In this document: positions 16,969 to 26,766 of the stretch, in pieces | Layout of the letters: every line of letters begins with the position of its first letter | Numbering within the stretch: the first letter of the stretch is position 1 | Assembly: GCA_958436175.1 (NCBI GenBank) | Contig: CAUBJF010000013.1 | Span: forward strand, 14,236-78,235 | Origin: an uncultured Muribaculaceae bacterium | GTDB lineage: Bacteria > Bacteroidota > Bacteroidia > Bacteroidales > Muribaculaceae | Direction of reading: 5' to 3' | Length of the DNA: 64,000 nucleotides | The notes under the pieces: generated by a model | What the model was told of the DNA's origin: nothing | Databases searched by the model: none | The model's input: the letters and a program-made list of their open reading frames with translations, nothing else | Program-made: the position numbers and the translations under genes

Positions 16969-18204
16969 TTACAGACAGCGTTTCCCTTTGATAAATACTG
17001 ATTCTATGAACGGTGTGGTATAGGCATATGGAATAAAGGCGAGCGACGGGACAGGACGCGTCAGTATAAAGGAAGCATCGCGACCCACGCCGATGGCACC
17101 ATGCGTATGGGCCAGTTCCAATGCGGCTGCACCGTTGAGCGTACAGGCGGCAAGAGCCTCATTCGGAGTAAGTTTCATCTTTATGCAGCCTAAGGCCCAC
17201 ACGAATCGCATGTCGCCCGACGGCGACGACCCGGGGTTATAGTCACTGGCCAGAGCCACGGGAAGTCCGGCATCAACGGCTCGTCGCGCCGGTCCGTAAG
17301 GCATGCCGAGGAAGAACGAAGCACCCGGAAGCATGGTAGGGATAGTATTTGACGACGCGAGCACTTGAATCTCGGCATCGCCCATTCGTTCGAGATGATC
17401 CACAGAGACAGCTCCGTGCCCTACTCCGACCTGGACACCGCCCGAACATGCAAGCTCGTTGGCATGAATCTTGGGCTTCATTCCGTAGTGCGCGGCAGCC
17501 TCGAGGATACGGGCGGTCTCGTCGACGGTGAAGAAGCCTTCGTCGCAGAACACGTCGACATACTCGGCAAGACCTTCGGCAGCGACAGCCGGAAGCATCT
17601 CGGCAATCAGCATATCGACATAATCGCCCTGACGGCCGGTATAGGCACGGCCTACGGCATGAGCACCGAGAAAATTGATTTTCACATCGGCCGGAGAAGC
17701 CTCGCGAATACGTGCAGCGACACGAAGCATCTTGATTTCATCTGCCGTATTGAGCCCGTAGCCGCTCTTGATTTCCATTGCTACCGTTCCCTTAGAGATC
17801 ATCTCGTCGGCACGCCGCATAGCAGCCTCGAAAAGCTCATCCTCGGAAGTGCGGTGAAGGAGGTCGGCGGAATTTAGGATACCGCCGCCGCGACGCGCTA
17901 TCTCCTCATAGCTCAAACCACGAATCTTGTCAAGAAATTCGCCGTCGCGGCTCCCGGCATAGATGATGTGAGTATGCGAGTCGCAGAAACCGGGAATCAC
18001 AGAGCCTCCGCGAGCATCAACTATCTCCTCCCCTTCTGCTTCGGCAGGTAGAGGCATAGGCCCGTAGGCGGCTATTTTGCCGTCGGCAACATGGAGCCAG
18101 CAGTCGCGCAGTTCACCGAAACCGGTCTCCATGTCCTTGCCGGCAAGTCGGGAACAGCCTTCCTCCACGATTCCGTGGAGGGAAGCTATATTTATAATGT
18201 ACAT
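16969..18204 (-). CDS. hutI: Imidazolonepropionase
   Basis: 411 residues, normal length. This amidohydrolase opens 4-imidazolone-5-propanoate to N-formimidoyl-L-glutamate, the third step of histidine breakdown. The metal-binding DSHTHIIYAG follows the N-terminal beta-sandwich. Further family motifs are AMEIKSGYGL, KPKIHANELACSGG and ALASDYNPGS. The ATG overlaps the end of hutH by 13 nt. It is the last enzyme gene before the TIR-WD40 pair. Confidence 0.97.
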   Translation of the reverse strand: MYIINIASLHGIVEEGCSRLAGKDMETGFGELRDCWLHVADGKIAAYGPMPLPAEAEGEEIVDARGGSVIPGFCDSHTHIIYAGSRDGEFLDKIRGLSYEEIARRGGGILNSADLLHRTSEDELFEAAMRRADEMISKGTVAMEIKSGYGLNTADEIKMLRVAARIREASPADVKINFLGAHAVGRAYTGRQGDYVDMLIAEMLPAVAAEGLAEYVDVFCDEGFFTVDETARILEAAAHYGMKPKIHANELACSGGVQVGVGHGAVSVDHLERMGDAEIQVLASSNTIPTMLPGASFFLGMPYGPARRAVDAGLPVALASDYNPGSSPSGDMRFVWALGCIKMKLTPNEALAACTLNGAAALELAHTHGAIGVGRDASFILTRPVPSLAFIPYAYTTPFIESVFIKGKRCL

Positions 18205-19676
18205 GTGCGGAGGAAGTTGACAGATGCTTCAATAAGAGGCGACATCACCGTATCACGATCGATGAAAGGCACGATGGCACGATATTCCTTATGTAACTTT
18301 TCGACTGTTTCCGACGAACGCAGCGGACGACGGAACTCGAGAGCCTGGGCGGCATTGAAAAGCTCCAGGGCGAGGACACGCAGGGTGTTGTCGGCAACGC
18401 GGACAAGCTTGGTCGCCGAGTTTGCGCCCATCGAAACATGGTCTTCCTGACCCTGCGACGAAGGAATGGAATCGCAGCTGCACGGCCAGCAGAGACCCTT
18501 GCTCTGGTTGAGCACCGAAGCGGCGGCATACTGCGTGATCATGAAGCCGCTGTTGAGGCCCGGCTTGGCAACGAGGAAGGAAGGAAGTCCGCGAGTACCG
18601 CTGACAAGCTTGTAGATACGGCGTTCGGAAATATTGCTGAGTTCTGTGAGGGCTATCGCGAGAAAATCCATAGGCATGGCTATAGGTTCGCCGTGGAAAT
18701 TGCCTGCCGAGACGATGATATCCTCTTCGGGGAAGATAGTAGGATTGTCGGTCGGACTGTTGATTTCCTCTTCGAGGGCCCGGGCGGTATTGTCGATAAC
18801 GTCGCGGACAGCGCCATGCACCTGAGGAATACACCGGAAAGAATATGGGTCCTGGACATGCACTTTAGGCTGGGCAATAAGCTGGCTGCCTTTGAGTATC
18901 TCGCTCATATCGGCGGCTACGGCAATCTGCCCGGGATGATGGCGCACTTCATTTACCTCCTTGCCGAAAGGCTCGATGCGACCGTCGAAAGCGTCGAGGC
19001 TCATCGCTGCAACTACGTCGGCAATACGGGCAAGGCGACGTGCACGCAGGAGAGCCCATACACCGTGGGCGCTCATAAACTGTGTGCCGTTCAGGAGCGC
19101 AAGTCCTTCTTTCGACATCAGGCGTATCGGCTCCCAGCCTTTTTCTTTGAGAACCTCAGCTGCCGGACGCAGACGGCCTTCATATTCGACTTCGCCGAGA
19201 CCGATGAGCGGCAGGCACATATTGGCCAAGGGCGCGAGGTCGCCCGAAGCTCCGAGCGAACCTTGCTGATAGACGACTGGCGTAATTCCGGCATTGAAGA
19301 AATCGACAAGACGCTGTACGGTGACAAGCTGCACGCCAGAGTTGCCATAGGAAAGCGACTGCACCTTCAACAGCATCATAAGCCGTACTATCTCGGTCGA
19401 GACACGCTCGCCTACACCGCAGGAGTGCGACTTTACGAGGTTGCTCTGAAGCTCGGAGAGGTCGTCGGCCGGAATGGATATGTTACACAGCGAGCCGAAG
19501 CCGGTGGTAATACCATAGATAGGCTCCTCGGTCTTGGATATCTTCTCGTCGAGGAATTTTCGGCAACGTTCGATGAGTGCGACAGCCTCGTCGCTGAGAG
19601 CGATATCCATGTGCTCGGACATAATCTGCCCGACGCGTTCGATAGTGAGATGTTCGGTTGATATATAGTGAGTCAT
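18192..19676 (-). CDS. hutH: Histidine ammonia-lyase
   Basis: 494 residues. It deaminates L-histidine to trans-urocanate, the first step. Ala143-Ser144-Gly145 in QQGSLGASGDLAPL would cyclise to the MIO electrophile. GITTGFGSL and the PTDNPTIFPEE segment are further signatures. It lies 6 nt after hutU and overlaps hutI, within a single ftcD-hutU-hutH-hutI unit. Confidence 0.97.
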   Translation of the reverse strand: MTHYISTEHLTIERVGQIMSEHMDIALSDEAVALIERCRKFLDEKISKTEEPIYGITTGFGSLCNISIPADDLSELQSNLVKSHSCGVGERVSTEIVRLMMLLKVQSLSYGNSGVQLVTVQRLVDFFNAGITPVVYQQGSLGASGDLAPLANMCLPLIGLGEVEYEGRLRPAAEVLKEKGWEPIRLMSKEGLALLNGTQFMSAHGVWALLRARRLARIADVVAAMSLDAFDGRIEPFGKEVNEVRHHPGQIAVAADMSEILKGSQLIAQPKVHVQDPYSFRCIPQVHGAVRDVIDNTARALEEEINSPTDNPTIFPEEDIIVSAGNFHGEPIAMPMDFLAIALTELSNISERRIYKLVSGTRGLPSFLVAKPGLNSGFMITQYAAASVLNQSKGLCWPCSCDSIPSSQGQEDHVSMGANSATKLVRVADNTLRVLALELFNAAQALEFRRPLRSSETVEKLHKEYRAIVPFIDRDTVMSPLIEASVNFLRTCTL

Positions 19677-19682
19677 AGTCTG

Positions 19683-21716
19683 TCAGTCTTTGGAATGAAG
19701 GATTTCAAAAGCGTTTTCTATCACGGCATCATCGGCAAGATTGGGCATTGTAACCTTCATGCCCGGTGTTCGTTCCATCTCGCGACGTATGACATCCATA
19801 GCTCCTTTGTTGCGTGCCCAGCTACGGCGTGCTATGCCGTTGTTGACATCCCAGAGAAGCATGGAGGAAATGCGACGGGCTGCATCAGCCGAACCATCGA
19901 TGACCATACCGAAACCGCCGTTGATGACTTCACCCCAGCCGACACCGCCGCCATTGTGGATAGAAACCCATGTAGCTCCACGGAAGGAGTCACCGATGAC
20001 GTTCTGTACCGCCATATCGGCGCAGTGGTTAGAGCCGTCATAGATATTTGAGGTCTCGCGATAGGGAGAATCTGTGCCGGACACGTCGTGATGGTCGCGG
20101 CCAAGCACTATGGGACCGGAAATCTCGCCGGAAGCTATGGCTTCGTTGAATGCAAGGGCAATCTTGGCACGTCCTTCGGCATCGGCATAGAGTATACGTG
20201 CCTGCGAACCGACAACGAGGTGGTTTGCTCCGGCCTCCTTAATCCAGTGGATATTGTCGTCGAGCTGTCCGCGAATATCTTCAGGAGCCTCTGTGCGGAT
20301 ATCCTCGAGCACACGTGCTGCGATGCGGTCGGTGGCGGCGAGGTCTTCGGGCTTGCCTGAGGCACATACCCAGCGGAAGGGACCGAAACCGTAGTCGAAA
20401 AAGAGCGGACCCATGATATCCTGGACATACGAGGGATAGCGGAAGCTCTTTCCGTCGGCCGACATCACATCGGCACCGGCGCGCGACGATTCGAGCAGGA
20501 AAGCATTACCGTAGTCAAAGAAATACATGCCTCTGTCGGCGAGCTTGTTGATAGCAGCTACCTGACGGCGCAGCGATTCCTGGACACGACGTTTGAATTC
20601 CTCGGGATTGTCGGCCATCATGGCCTTGGATTCCTCGAAAGTCAGTCCGACTGGATAATAGCCGCCGGCCCATGGATTATGGAGCGAAGTCTGATCGGAA
20701 CCGAGTTCGACATCGATATCTTCTTCGGCAAGTCGCTCCCAAAGGTCCACGACATTTCCCTGATATGCAAGCGATACGGCCTGACGCTTTTCGCGAGCCA
20801 CGCGTGTACGGGCGATGAGCTCGTCCAGCGAGGTATAGACTTCATCTACCCAGCCCTGCGAACGACGCTTATCGACGGCCTGAGGATTGATTTCAGCCGT
20901 GATGGAGACGACACCGGCAATGTTACCGGCCTTGGGCTGTGCGCCCGACATGCCGCCGAGACCGGCGGTGACGAAAAGCATACCGCCGAGATCCTTGCGA
21001 CCGTCGCGCATATGGCGCCGTCCGGCATTGAGGACGGTGATCGTCGTCCCGTGTACGATACCCTGCGGGCCGATATACATGTACGAACCGGCTGTCATCT
21101 GCCCGTACTGGCTGACACCCATAGCGTTATATCTTTCCCAGTCGTCGGGCTTGGAATAGTTCGGTATGACCATGCCGTTGGTCACCACGACACGGGGAGC
21201 ATCCTTGTGCGAGGGGAAGAGTCCCAGAGGATGACCCGAGTACATCACAAGTGTCTGTTCGTCGGTCATCTCGCTGAGATATTTCATTGTCAGGAGGTAC
21301 TGCGCCCAGTTCTGGAACACGGCACCGTTTCCGCCGTAGGTGATAAGTTCGTGGGGATGCTGTGCGACGGCACGGTCAAGGTTGTTCTGTATCATCATCA
21401 TGATGGCAGCAGCCTGCTTGGAACGTGCCGGATAGTCCTCGACAGGACGCGCATACATCTCATAGTCGGGACGGAAACGATACATATATATACGGCCATA
21501 GTCACGGAGTTCGCGGGCGAATTCGGGAGCGAGGACAGCGTGCTGTTCTTCCGGAAAATACCGAAGGGCGTTTCGCAGGGCGAGTTTCTCCTGGTCGGGT
21601 GTCAGTATTTTCTTGCGGCGCGGCGCATGGTTGACGGTCTCGTCGTATGGTTTAGGCTGTGGCAGCTCGGAGGGTATGCCTTGACGGATGGCTGCGCGGA
21701 ATTCTTCTTTTGTCAT
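19683..21716 (-). CDS. hutU: Urocanate hydratase
   Basis: 677 residues, the long form common in Bacteroidetes (Proteobacterial enzymes are about 555). It hydrates urocanate to imidazolonepropionate using tightly bound NAD+ as an electrophile. Recognisable segments are ITYGGNGAVFQNWAQYLLTM, MYSGHPLGLFPS, MFVTAGLGGMSGAQPKAG-type glycine-rich NAD loop (LFVTAGLGGMSGAQ) and WVSIHNGGGVGWGEVINGGF near the C-terminus. It sits 6 nt after ftcD. Confidence 0.97.
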   Translation of the reverse strand: MTKEEFRAAIRQGIPSELPQPKPYDETVNHAPRRKKILTPDQEKLALRNALRYFPEEQHAVLAPEFARELRDYGRIYMYRFRPDYEMYARPVEDYPARSKQAAAIMMMIQNNLDRAVAQHPHELITYGGNGAVFQNWAQYLLTMKYLSEMTDEQTLVMYSGHPLGLFPSHKDAPRVVVTNGMVIPNYSKPDDWERYNAMGVSQYGQMTAGSYMYIGPQGIVHGTTITVLNAGRRHMRDGRKDLGGMLFVTAGLGGMSGAQPKAGNIAGVVSITAEINPQAVDKRRSQGWVDEVYTSLDELIARTRVAREKRQAVSLAYQGNVVDLWERLAEEDIDVELGSDQTSLHNPWAGGYYPVGLTFEESKAMMADNPEEFKRRVQESLRRQVAAINKLADRGMYFFDYGNAFLLESSRAGADVMSADGKSFRYPSYVQDIMGPLFFDYGFGPFRWVCASGKPEDLAATDRIAARVLEDIRTEAPEDIRGQLDDNIHWIKEAGANHLVVGSQARILYADAEGRAKIALAFNEAIASGEISGPIVLGRDHHDVSGTDSPYRETSNIYDGSNHCADMAVQNVIGDSFRGATWVSIHNGGGVGWGEVINGGFGMVIDGSADAARRISSMLLWDVNNGIARRSWARNKGAMDVIRREMERTPGMKVTMPNLADDAVIENAFEILHSKD

Positions 21717-21722
21717 AAGCTT

Positions 21723-23426
21723 TTATTTTATCTTGCTGTCCACGACAGCCATTATCTCTTCTTCTTCGCGTGCGGCGGCAGCGGCAACTTCCTCGCCACG
21801 GCTGACGAGCTCGAGGGCTTTTTCGCGGTCCTTGAGTCCGGCGGCATTGATACGTACATTGAGCAACGCTCCCCGTACGGCAGCACGGGCCGCGAGAGCT
21901 CCCACTCCGGCATCGCTGACAGATGCAGGATTACCTTTCTCTGCCATAGCCCTGAGCAGGGGGAAGGTCTCGAAGGCTGTCTCTACGGTGCGTAGAGGCA
22001 CTTCAGTCGCATAGAGCGTGGCCTCTTCGAGAGCTGAAGCACGGGCGGCTTTCTCTTCTTCCGTATTCTTCGGCATGCCGAAAACTGCCATGATGCGGTT
22101 GAATGCCTCGGTATCTTCGTCGACAAGATGCAGCAGGCGTTCCATAAGTGCCTGTCCCTGCTCGGCATAATCGGAGAATTCCTCCCAGCGGTCATCCCAA
22201 CCGGCCTTATGAGCCGACAGGTTGGCCACCATGGTTCCGAGCGCGGCCGCAAGAGAGCCCATGTAGGCAGATATGGAGCCGCCGCCGGGAGCCGGGGATT
22301 CCGATGCCGTCTCCTCGGCAAAGGCACGGCAGCTGAGATCCACAAGACGCTTCTTTCCGGCTTTGTCCTTTTCAAGGAGATATTCGATAACTTTTTCTTC
22401 CGGCTCGAATGGTTTCAGCTCATCGAGACCCATGCTCTTGACAGCTATACGGATGATTTCTCGTTCGGGGATGCCCAGGGAACGCTGCTGCTTGCGGAGG
22501 AAGTATTTTCCGGCCTCTACAAGAGATTTCTTGGGTACAAGTCCTACTATCTCAGTACCTGTCACACGGATTCCGCGTTCACTCGCCGCACGACTCACTT
22601 CGTCGAAAGCTTTGTGAAGAGGTGTCAGCGAAGTATCGGTTATATTCATCGATACCTGGGCTATACCATACTCGTCGATGAACCATCCTATCGCCTTGGT
22701 TCCCTTGAGAGTGCCGGGAATCATAATGGGCTTGCCGGTCTCATCCTTGAGAGGTTTGCCTGTCACTTTTCCACCTTCACGAGCCGGACGGCCTTTCTCG
22801 CGTACGTCGAAAGCGATGGCGTTGGCACGGCGTGTGGAAGTAGTGTTGAGGTTGAAGTTGACAGCTATGAGGAAGTCTCTCGCGCCTATTGTCGTGGCAC
22901 CGGTACGTGCTACATCCTCATCGTAGGGACGGTCGCCGAAGTCGGGACCTTTGCCGGGATGATTCATCTTTTCGGGAAGAGCCTCGTATTCACCGGCACG
23001 GCAGACGGCGAGGTTCTTACGCTCCGGCACGAAGGCTGCGGCCTCGTAGCAATAAGTCGGTATATTCAGTTCGGAAGCTACGCGCTCGGCAAGCTTGCGT
23101 GACATAGCGGCACATTCTTCAAGGGTGATACCACTCACCGGGATAAGGGGGCAGACATCGGTGGCCCCCATACGCGGATGGGCTCCGTGGTGCGTACGCA
23201 TGTCGATAAGCTCTGCGGCCCGCCTGATGCCGCGGTAAGCTGCTTCGACAACTGCCTCCGGCTCGCCTACGAAGGTTACGACAGTTCTGTTTGTTGCTTC
23301 GCCGGGGTCCACATCGAGAAGCTTTATGCCTTCGACGGATTCTATGGCATCTGTGATAGCTTTAATCTTGGTCAAATCGCGCCCTTCACTGAAATTGGGC
23401 ACACACTCTATTATGCGTTTTTCCAT
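21723..23426 (-). CDS. ftcD: Bifunctional glutamate formimidoyltransferase / formimidoyl-THF cyclodeaminase
   Basis: 567 residues from the ATG at 23426 (MEKRIIECVPNFSEGRD). The frame is open 25 codons further, but those overlap the promoter. The transferase domain (1-330) includes HHGAHPRMGATDVCPLIPV and moves the formimino group from formimidoylglutamate to tetrahydrofolate. The cyclodeaminase domain (about 355-567) begins DLSCRAFAEETASESPAPGG and makes 5,10-methenyl-THF plus ammonia. The fusion matches the animal FTCD layout and is usual in Bacteroidetes. As first gene of the hut operon it commits the pathway to glutamate plus a folate C1 unit. Confidence 0.95.
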   Translation of the reverse strand: MEKRIIECVPNFSEGRDLTKIKAITDAIESVEGIKLLDVDPGEATNRTVVTFVGEPEAVVEAAYRGIRRAAELIDMRTHHGAHPRMGATDVCPLIPVSGITLEECAAMSRKLAERVASELNIPTYCYEAAAFVPERKNLAVCRAGEYEALPEKMNHPGKGPDFGDRPYDEDVARTGATTIGARDFLIAVNFNLNTTSTRRANAIAFDVREKGRPAREGGKVTGKPLKDETGKPIMIPGTLKGTKAIGWFIDEYGIAQVSMNITDTSLTPLHKAFDEVSRAASERGIRVTGTEIVGLVPKKSLVEAGKYFLRKQQRSLGIPEREIIRIAVKSMGLDELKPFEPEEKVIEYLLEKDKAGKKRLVDLSCRAFAEETASESPAPGGGSISAYMGSLAAALGTMVANLSAHKAGWDDRWEEFSDYAEQGQALMERLLHLVDEDTEAFNRIMAVFGMPKNTEEEKAARASALEEATLYATEVPLRTVETAFETFPLLRAMAEKGNPASVSDAGVGALAARAAVRGALLNVRINAAGLKDREKALELVSRGEEVAAAAAREEEEIMAVVDSKIK

Positions 23427-23453
23427 GGCAGGAATGTTTGTTCGTATCTTCCA

Positions 23454-23484
23454 CAAAAATAGAGTTTTTTTGTGGGATAACAAA
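23454..23484 (-). promoter_or_regulatory. Promoter of the hut operon
   Basis: On the minus strand TTTG at 23484-23481, a 19-nt spacer, then TATTTTTG at 23461-23454, an excellent Bacteroidetes promoter. It implies a leader of about 22 nt before ftcD. No operator palindrome was recognised. Confidence 0.75.
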
Positions 23485-23534
23485 CAACACGAGCCTGTCA
23501 AGGCTGAAAAAAACGATTTACCGACGAAAAATGG

Positions 23535-24689
23535 TCAAAGTCTGGCGATGATGAAATCGGCGATGCGTCGACATGCCGAACCGTCGCCGTAGGGATTGGC
23601 GATGAGGCTGTTTGCCTTATAGTATTCCTCGTCGTCGAGGAAACGCGATGCTTCGTTGACGATTTTGGCGCGATCTGTGCCGACAAGGCGTATCGTGCCT
23701 GCTTCCAGCGCTTCGGGACGTTCTGTGACGGTGCGCATCACCAGCACGGGCTTACCGAGCGACGGTGCCTCTTCCTGTATGCCTCCGCTGTCGGTAATGA
23801 TGAGGTAGGAACGTTCCATCATGTACACAAACGGCAGGTATTCGAGCGGTTCGATGAAGAACACGTTAGGATATTCATGCCCGGCAAACATCTCGGCGAT
23901 AGGACGACGCACATTGGGATTGAGGTGCATAGGATAGACGAAATCGACATCGGGATAACGTGCCGCAAGATCCTGTATGGCAAGGCATATGTTGTGGAAT
24001 CCTTCGCCGAAGTTCTCACGTCGGTGACCTGTGATTAGTACCATACGTCGGCCGCCGTCGAGACGATCAGTATCATATCCTTGAGCGGCTAACTGTGCGC
24101 GCAGTTCTTCGGCAAGCGCCTTGTCGTCGGCGATACGCGCAACAACGGAGTGAAGCGCGTCGATGACGGTATTGCCTGTGACGGCGATGCTCCCGGAATC
24201 GACGTTTTCCGAAAGAAGATTGTCGCGGCTGAGGCTTGTAGGGGCAAAATTGAGAGTCGCCAGACGCGTCGTCAGCCGACGGTTCATCTCTTCGGGCCAC
24301 GGAGAATATATATTGCCTGTGCGGAGTCCTGCTTCGACATGCCCGACGGGTACCTGGGCATAGAACGCGGCCATGGCGGCGGCTGTTGATGTCGACGTGT
24401 CGCCATGAACAAGCACAAGGTCGGGACGACATTCGCGTAGCACATCGCGCATACCTTCAAGTACACGTACTGTCACATCGGTAAGATCCTGGCCGGGACG
24501 CATGATGTCGAGGTCATAATCAGGGACGATCGAGAAAAGATGAAGTACCTGGTCAAGCATCTGTCGGTGCTGCCCGGTGACGGTCACTATGGTTTCGAAG
24601 TGTTCTGTGTCTTCTCTGAGAGCCTTTACCAGAGGGGCCATCTTGATTGCTTCGGGCCTTGTACCGAAAACGAGCATCACTTTCTTCAT
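23535..24689 (-). CDS. wecB: UDP-N-acetylglucosamine 2-epimerase (non-hydrolysing)
   Basis: 384 residues. It interconverts UDP-GlcNAc and UDP-ManNAc. Family motifs: MLVFGTRPEAIKMAPLVKAL at the N-terminus, VHGDTSTSTAAAMAAFYAQV, HVEAGLRTGN, TGHRRENFGEGF, and SDSGGIQEEAPSLGKPVLVM. Length is normal. It is the last gene of a wecC-wecG-wecB run and provides the substrate for the dehydrogenase encoded first in that run. Confidence 0.95.
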   Translation of the reverse strand: MKKVMLVFGTRPEAIKMAPLVKALREDTEHFETIVTVTGQHRQMLDQVLHLFSIVPDYDLDIMRPGQDLTDVTVRVLEGMRDVLRECRPDLVLVHGDTSTSTAAAMAAFYAQVPVGHVEAGLRTGNIYSPWPEEMNRRLTTRLATLNFAPTSLSRDNLLSENVDSGSIAVTGNTVIDALHSVVARIADDKALAEELRAQLAAQGYDTDRLDGGRRMVLITGHRRENFGEGFHNICLAIQDLAARYPDVDFVYPMHLNPNVRRPIAEMFAGHEYPNVFFIEPLEYLPFVYMMERSYLIITDSGGIQEEAPSLGKPVLVMRTVTERPEALEAGTIRLVGTDRAKIVNEASRFLDDEEYYKANSLIANPYGDGSACRRIADFIIARL

Positions 24690-24713
24690 GTCGTGCTGTA
24701 TGTTGGGTGGAAT

Positions 24714-25424
24714 CTAAATACGTCCGGAGATAAGCCACCAGACGAAGGTTATATACTTGAGGTTGCGTTTAAAACGTTTTGGCTGTCGTATGAGACGGTA
24801 TGCGAACTCCATGTTGTGGTCTATCCACCAGCGGGGAGCACGGCGCACAGCACCTGTAAACACGTCGAAGCTACCTCCAAGGCCTTGATAAATAGCCTTG
24901 TGGCGTTTCTGCATGTCGGCCATCAGGAGTTCTTGCCTGGGGGAGCCCATTGCGACAAAAACCACGTCGGGGCGCTTTGCGGCAACATCGTCGATGAGTC
25001 TGGCCCGCTCCGCATCGTTACGCAGGTAGCCGTCGCGTGCTCCAACGATTCGTATGTCGGGGTACATTGCACGGAGTCGCGTCACTGTGGCGGCGTTGAC
25101 CTCGGGAGAAGCCCCGACGAGGTAGAACGTCTTCTCGGCATGGAAACGTTCCACTATCTTTAGCCACAGTTCGCAGCCAGCTATCTTACGGGCATCGCCT
25201 CCTTTACGGCGTACAGCGTAAACAGCGCCGGCACCGTCGCAGTAGGCGATATTATTGTTCATCACGGCACGTGTCGTGTCGTTGGCATTGACGATCTTTT
25301 CAGCATTGACGGCTACAAGGATACCTTTCCGCCTCTCGGCGAAGTCTATGAGTTCAGAAGCATCCGAAAAAGGATACACCTGGATCCCGTTCAACTCTAT
25401 GCGTTCGGTGCGGACCTCCTCCAT
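24714..25424 (-). CDS. WecG/TagA/CpsF-family glycosyltransferase
   Basis: 236 residues from the ATG at 25424. The frame can extend to a GTG at 25460 that overlaps wecC, but the ATG gives the family's normal start. Motifs: CDGAGAVYAVRRKGG, KTFYLVGASPEVN, VFVAMGSPRQELLM and GLGGSFDVFTGAVRRAPRWW. The family transfers ManNAcA or ManNAc to a lipid-linked acceptor at the cytosolic face. Lying between wecC and wecB, it most likely uses UDP-ManNAcA (inference from context), as WecG does for enterobacterial common antigen. Confidence 0.85.
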   Translation of the reverse strand: MEEVRTERIELNGIQVYPFSDASELIDFAERRKGILVAVNAEKIVNANDTTRAVMNNNIAYCDGAGAVYAVRRKGGDARKIAGCELWLKIVERFHAEKTFYLVGASPEVNAATVTRLRAMYPDIRIVGARDGYLRNDAERARLIDDVAAKRPDVVFVAMGSPRQELLMADMQKRHKAIYQGLGGSFDVFTGAVRRAPRWWIDHNMEFAYRLIRQPKRFKRNLKYITFVWWLISGRI

Positions 25425-25437
25425 AGCTGCATGCCTG

Positions 25438-26646
25438 TCAATTGCGCTTGAATATGCCACAGAAATCGAGTATTATTTTGTTATCATCCCACTGAAGGGA
25501 CTTGAAAGGTGTATGAGCCGTCAGGAACACGACTATGTCTGCACGACGGTATGCCTCGTCGTAAGCGGTAAGCTCATATTCCGGATGGGTGCTGATATTG
25601 GGCTCGACGATGAGATAGGCGGCTTTGTCGCAGTTGTCAATAGTCGACTTTATGATGTTCTTGGCCGGACTTTCCCGAAGGTCGTCGATATCGGGCTTGA
25701 AAGCCATGCCCATAAATGCCACGACTGGCTTCCGACCCTTGTCGAGGTTGAAGCGAAGGATGGCATTCTCGACCTTCTGCTCGCACCATTCGGCCTTATA
25801 GTTGTTGATACTTCGCGCAGTGGCTATCAAATGAGATTCTTCGGGATATGCACTCGTAATGAAATATGGGTCGACCGCGATACAGTGGCCCCCGACACCG
25901 CATCCGGGCTGGAGGATATTGACACGAGGATGCTTGTTGGCGAGACGTATGAGGTCCCAGACGTTGATACCTGATCTGTCGCAGATGATGCTGAGCTCGT
26001 TGGCAAAAGCTATCTGGACATCACGCGATGAGTTCTCCGTGAGCTTGCACATCTCGGCTGTGCGGGAATTGCTCGGATGGAGCTGTCCGACAACGAACTG
26101 CGAGTAGAACTCTGTGGCTTTTACCGTGGATGCCTCGTCTATACCGCCTATGACGCGATCGTTATGTACCAGTTCATAAATTACGTTGCCGGGAAGCACA
26201 CGTTCCGGACAGTAGGCTATATAGATTTTATCTTTAAGTTCCGGACGCTGCTCGAATATTATGGAAGCCATGGCCTCGGTAGTGCCGATGGGCGATGTAG
26301 ATTCGATGACAAAAAGATCCCCTTCTTTGAGGAAAGGGATAACGGCACGGGTAGCAGCCTCGACATAGGACACGTCGGGAAGGTGCTCGCCCTTGAAAGG
26401 AGTGGGGACCACAATCAGATAGGCATCGGAAACTGTCGGGACAGAGGATGCACGGAAAGTACCGTCGGCCAGCACCTTACGCAGCAAGTCCTGCATGCCG
26501 GGCTCTATGATATGGAGCTCGCCGGCATTGGTCTTGTCGACAACAGAAGGATTGATGTCGACGCCTGTGACATCGACACCGTGCATGGCGGCTATGATTG
26601 CTGTTGGCAGGCCTATATATCCAAGGCCCATAAAGCATGCTTTCAT
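25438..26646 (-). CDS. wecC: UDP-N-acetyl-D-mannosamine dehydrogenase
   Basis: 402 residues. It oxidises UDP-ManNAc twice with NAD+ to UDP-ManNAcA. The N-terminal Rossmann motif is MGLGYIGLPTAIIAAMHG. VIESTSPIGTT and YCPERVLPGN are family segments. The catalytic cysteine lies in LQPGCGVGGHCIAVDPYF, and the C-terminal domain begins AFMGMAFKPDIDDLRESPA. It is the first gene of the wec run and is transcribed away from ruvX. Confidence 0.95.
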   Translation of the reverse strand: MKACFMGLGYIGLPTAIIAAMHGVDVTGVDINPSVVDKTNAGELHIIEPGMQDLLRKVLADGTFRASSVPTVSDAYLIVVPTPFKGEHLPDVSYVEAATRAVIPFLKEGDLFVIESTSPIGTTEAMASIIFEQRPELKDKIYIAYCPERVLPGNVIYELVHNDRVIGGIDEASTVKATEFYSQFVVGQLHPSNSRTAEMCKLTENSSRDVQIAFANELSIICDRSGINVWDLIRLANKHPRVNILQPGCGVGGHCIAVDPYFITSAYPEESHLIATARSINNYKAEWCEQKVENAILRFNLDKGRKPVVAFMGMAFKPDIDDLRESPAKNIIKSTIDNCDKAAYLIVEPNISTHPEYELTAYDEAYRRADIVVFLTAHTPFKSLQWDDNKIILDFCGIFKRN

Positions 26647-26722
26647 ATTGCTTTTCGGTTAGTTGATTATAAAACGACGGGAATATGAAAAAATTGTGTG
26701 GGAAGGCCGGGGTCGATTCCTA

Positions 26723-26755
26723 TTTGGAGTTTTCGCAACTTTTTTCGTAACTTTG
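26723..26755 (+). promoter_or_regulatory. Promoter of ruvX-def-ettA
   Basis: TTTG at 26723-26726, a 21-nt spacer, then TAACTTTG at 26748-26755. Initiation is predicted near 26760, leaving a leader of roughly 7 nt before the ATG at 26767. Confidence 0.75.
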
Positions 26756-26766
26756 CGCAACGCAAT

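Noticed and set aside
18438..19661. A plus-strand open frame of 407 codons
   Set aside because: Antisense shadow of hutH with no recognisable domain.
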